This document shows positions 62,427-64,000 of a stretch of DNA of 64,000 nt, piece by piece. Source of the stretch: Malaciobacter molluscorum LMG 25693 (GTDB lineage: Bacteria; Campylobacterota; Campylobacteria; Campylobacterales; Arcobacteraceae); NCBI RefSeq assembly GCF_003544935.1, contig NZ_CP032098.1:2418001-2482000 (forward strand). Direction: 5' to 3'. Under the pieces are notes generated by a model. That model worked only from the letters and a program-made list of their open reading frames with translations, was not told the DNA's origin and ran no database searches. Each line of letters opens with the position of its first letter. The first letter of the stretch is position 1. A program made the translations under genes and the position numbers.

Positions 62427-63770
62427 ATGAAATTTTCCAAAGAAAAACCACAAAAAAGCCTACATTTAGTATCTTTAGGTTGTACAAAAAACCTAGTTGA
62501 TTCAGAAGTAATGCTTGGTAAATTAAGTGAATATAAACTTACAAATGATAATGAAAATGCTGATGTTATCATTGTAAATACATGTGGATTTATTGATAGT
62601 GCAAAAGAAGAGAGTATTAATACAATATTAAATTTACATGAGCAAAGAAAAAAAGATTCAGTATTAGTTATGGCTGGATGTTTAAGTGAAAGATATAAAG
62701 AAGACTTACAAAAAGAGTTACCTGAAATTGATGTTTTTACTGGGGTTGGAGATTATGATAGAATTGATGAGTTAGTTCAACAAAAACAATCAAATTTTAA
62801 AAATGAAGTATTTTTGGCAAATGATACAAATGAAAGAGTAATTACTGGATCAAACTATCACGCTTACGTAAAATTAAGTGAAGGATGTAATCAAGCATGT
62901 TCTTTCTGTGCAATTCCTAGTTTTAAAGGAAAACTTCATTCAAGAACTTTAGAATCACTTGTAAAAGAGGTTAAATCACTTGTATCTAAAGGTTATGTAG
63001 ATTTCTCTTTTGTTTCACAGGACTCTTCATCTTTTTTAAGAGATTTAGGTCATAAAGATGGTTTAATTGATTTAATTAATGAAATTGAAAATATAGAGGG
63101 AATAAAAACAGCTAGAATTTTATATCTATATCCATCTACTACTTCATTAGAGTTAATAGATAAAATTGCAGACTCAAAAGTTTTTGTAAATTATTTTGAT
63201 ATGCCTTTACAACATATAAGTGAATCAATGTTAAAAATTATGAAACGAGGAAAAGGTGTAGAAAAATTAAGAGAATTAATGTCTCACATGAAATCTAAAC
63301 CAAACTCTTTTGTAAGAACTACATTTATTGTAGGTCATCCAGGGGAAAAACAAGAAGATTTTGAAAAGCTATGCAAATATGTTGAAGAGTTTAAATTTGA
63401 TAGAGCAAATGTATTCTCTTATTCTGATGAAGAAGGAACAACTGCATACGAGAATGAAAATAAAATAGAACAAGAAACAATAGATAATAGAGCAGAAGCT
63501 TTAGGTGAAATTATTGCAGATACTACAATTTCATCATTAGAAGAAGAAATTGGAAAAACATTTGAAGTGTATGTAGATAATGAAAGTGATGAGCATGAAT
63601 ATCTATTAAGTGCGAGGAAAACTATTTGGGCTCCAGAAATTGATGGAGAAATTTATATAAATGATAATGAACTTGAAGAACAAATTGAGTTTGGTAAAAT
63701 GTATAAAGTAAAAGCAACAGAACTTGTTGGTGATAAAATATTAGCTACAATTATTGAAAAATGCAACTAA
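62427..63770 (+). CDS. rimO: Ribosomal protein S12 methylthiotransferase
   Basis: This radical-SAM enzyme adds a methylthio group to S12. The 447-residue protein has N-terminal cluster cysteines C19, C53 and C85, the radical-SAM cluster C154-x3-C158-x2-C161 and a C-terminal TRAM domain. The LGCTKNLVDSE start separates RimO from MiaB. Its stop overlaps tilS by ten bases. Confidence 0.96.
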   Translation: MKFSKEKPQKSLHLVSLGCTKNLVDSEVMLGKLSEYKLTNDNENADVIIVNTCGFIDSAKEESINTILNLHEQRKKDSVLVMAGCLSERYKEDLQKELPEIDVFTGVGDYDRIDELVQQKQSNFKNEVFLANDTNERVITGSNYHAYVKLSEGCNQACSFCAIPSFKGKLHSRTLESLVKEVKSLVSKGYVDFSFVSQDSSSFLRDLGHKDGLIDLINEIENIEGIKTARILYLYPSTTSLELIDKIADSKVFVNYFDMPLQHISESMLKIMKRGKGVEKLRELMSHMKSKPNSFVRTTFIVGHPGEKQEDFEKLCKYVEEFKFDRANVFSYSDEEGTTAYENENKIEQETIDNRAEALGEIIADTTISSLEEEIGKTFEVYVDNESDEHEYLLSARKTIWAPEIDGEIYINDNELEEQIEFGKMYKVKATELVGDKILATIIEKCN

Positions 63771-64000
63771 ACTTAGAAGAATTAACATCTAGCAAAAACT
63801 TACTAGCTTTTTCTGCTGGTGTTGATTCAACTGCACTATTTTTTCTACTTAAAGAAAATAACATCTCTTTTGATATTGCAATTGTAAACTATAATTTAAG
63901 AGAGCAATCAAAACAAGAAGTTGAATATGCTAAATATTTAGCGAATAAATTCAATAAAAAAATCTATTTAAAAGAAGTTAATCTATCTGGAAGTAATTTT
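63761..64000 (+). CDS. tilS: tRNA(Ile)-lysidine synthase (partial, cut by window end)
   Basis: It modifies C34 of tRNA(Ile). The first 80 codons from ATG 63761 are visible. They carry the PP-loop SAGVDSTALF (in place of SGGVDS) and a following VNYNLREQS segment, as in TilS. The ATG lies inside the end of rimO (ten-base overlap), so translation is coupled. The C-terminal domains are outside the window. Confidence 0.9.
   Translation, partial: MQLNLEELTSSKNLLAFSAGVDSTALFFLLKENNISFDIAIVNYNLREQSKQEVEYAKYLANKFNKKIYLKEVNLSGSNF

Overview
The window is AT-rich chromosomal DNA from a member of the Campylobacterota, most likely the Arcobacter group. This rests on family content read from the translations: an HP0268-type nuclease, a Cj0069-type ATP-grasp protein, futalosine-route menaquinone synthesis (MqnE), FliW, a plant-type (class II) DAHP synthase, a Glu-tRNA(Gln) amidotransferase subunit and a short Rho. 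I see no rRNA, tRNA, CRISPR array, insertion sequence or prophage gene. Genes are packed tightly, often with ATGA or one-base overlaps, and TTG starts are common. Most promoters that can be picked out are a TATAAT -10 box without a clear -35.

Layout. 1-5.2 kb: dnaX (cut by the window edge), murI, a UDG-like protein, a 31-codon membrane peptide under a palindromic operator, rho and a 2-Cys peroxiredoxin. 5.3-10 kb: metK, ferredoxin, ndk, then yceD-rpmF-plsX-fabH. 10-16.9 kb: a topoisomerase-type zinc-ribbon protein, azlCD with a possible SspB-like adaptor, a LapG-like protease, pabC, a hydrolase, a Cj0069-type protein, pabB and pyrB. 17-22.8 kb: argD, a TolC-like protein, pyk, an OmpA-like lipoprotein and a MidA-type methyltransferase. 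22.8-27.5 kb: DUF779 plus aldehyde dehydrogenase, facing a FIST-domain histidine kinase and its OmpR-family regulator. 27.5-32.4 kb: thiS, yraN, DUF502, then bioF-like / periplasmic protein / carbonic anhydrase / membrane protein / mqnE. 32.4-43.5 kb: a GspL/PilN-like orphan, an acyltransferase, miaB, the HP0268 nuclease, nusA-cysS, rpsF-ssb-rpsR, holA, fliW and rnr. 43.6-53.6 kb: ilvC, a polysaccharide deacetylase-like protein, dprA, two nhaA genes, murC, a hypothetical protein, a DapC-like aminotransferase and a TrkA-C-domain protein. 53.7-64 kb: tgt, gatC, a Spx/ArsC-like protein, class II DAHP synthase, tal, serB, metF, ruvX, acpS, a lone DppB-type permease, panC, rimO and the start of tilS.

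Most of this is housekeeping. The most interesting structure is regulatory. (1) The divergent region between the aldehyde dehydrogenase and the FIST kinase holds four TAGC boxes spaced exactly 11 bp apart. A near-identical two-box copy (18 of 19 bases) lies upstream of the bioF-like operon. This is the layout expected for an OmpR/PhoB-type regulator, and one is encoded next door, so a FIST-sensor regulon for aldehyde metabolism is a testable idea. (2) A textbook intrinsic terminator sits inside the first codons of pabB, just past pyrB. (3) A 31-codon membrane peptide has its own promoter, a metalloregulator-like palindrome in the promoter spacer, and its own terminator. (4) Several convergent gene pairs share hairpins built from their own stop-codon regions.
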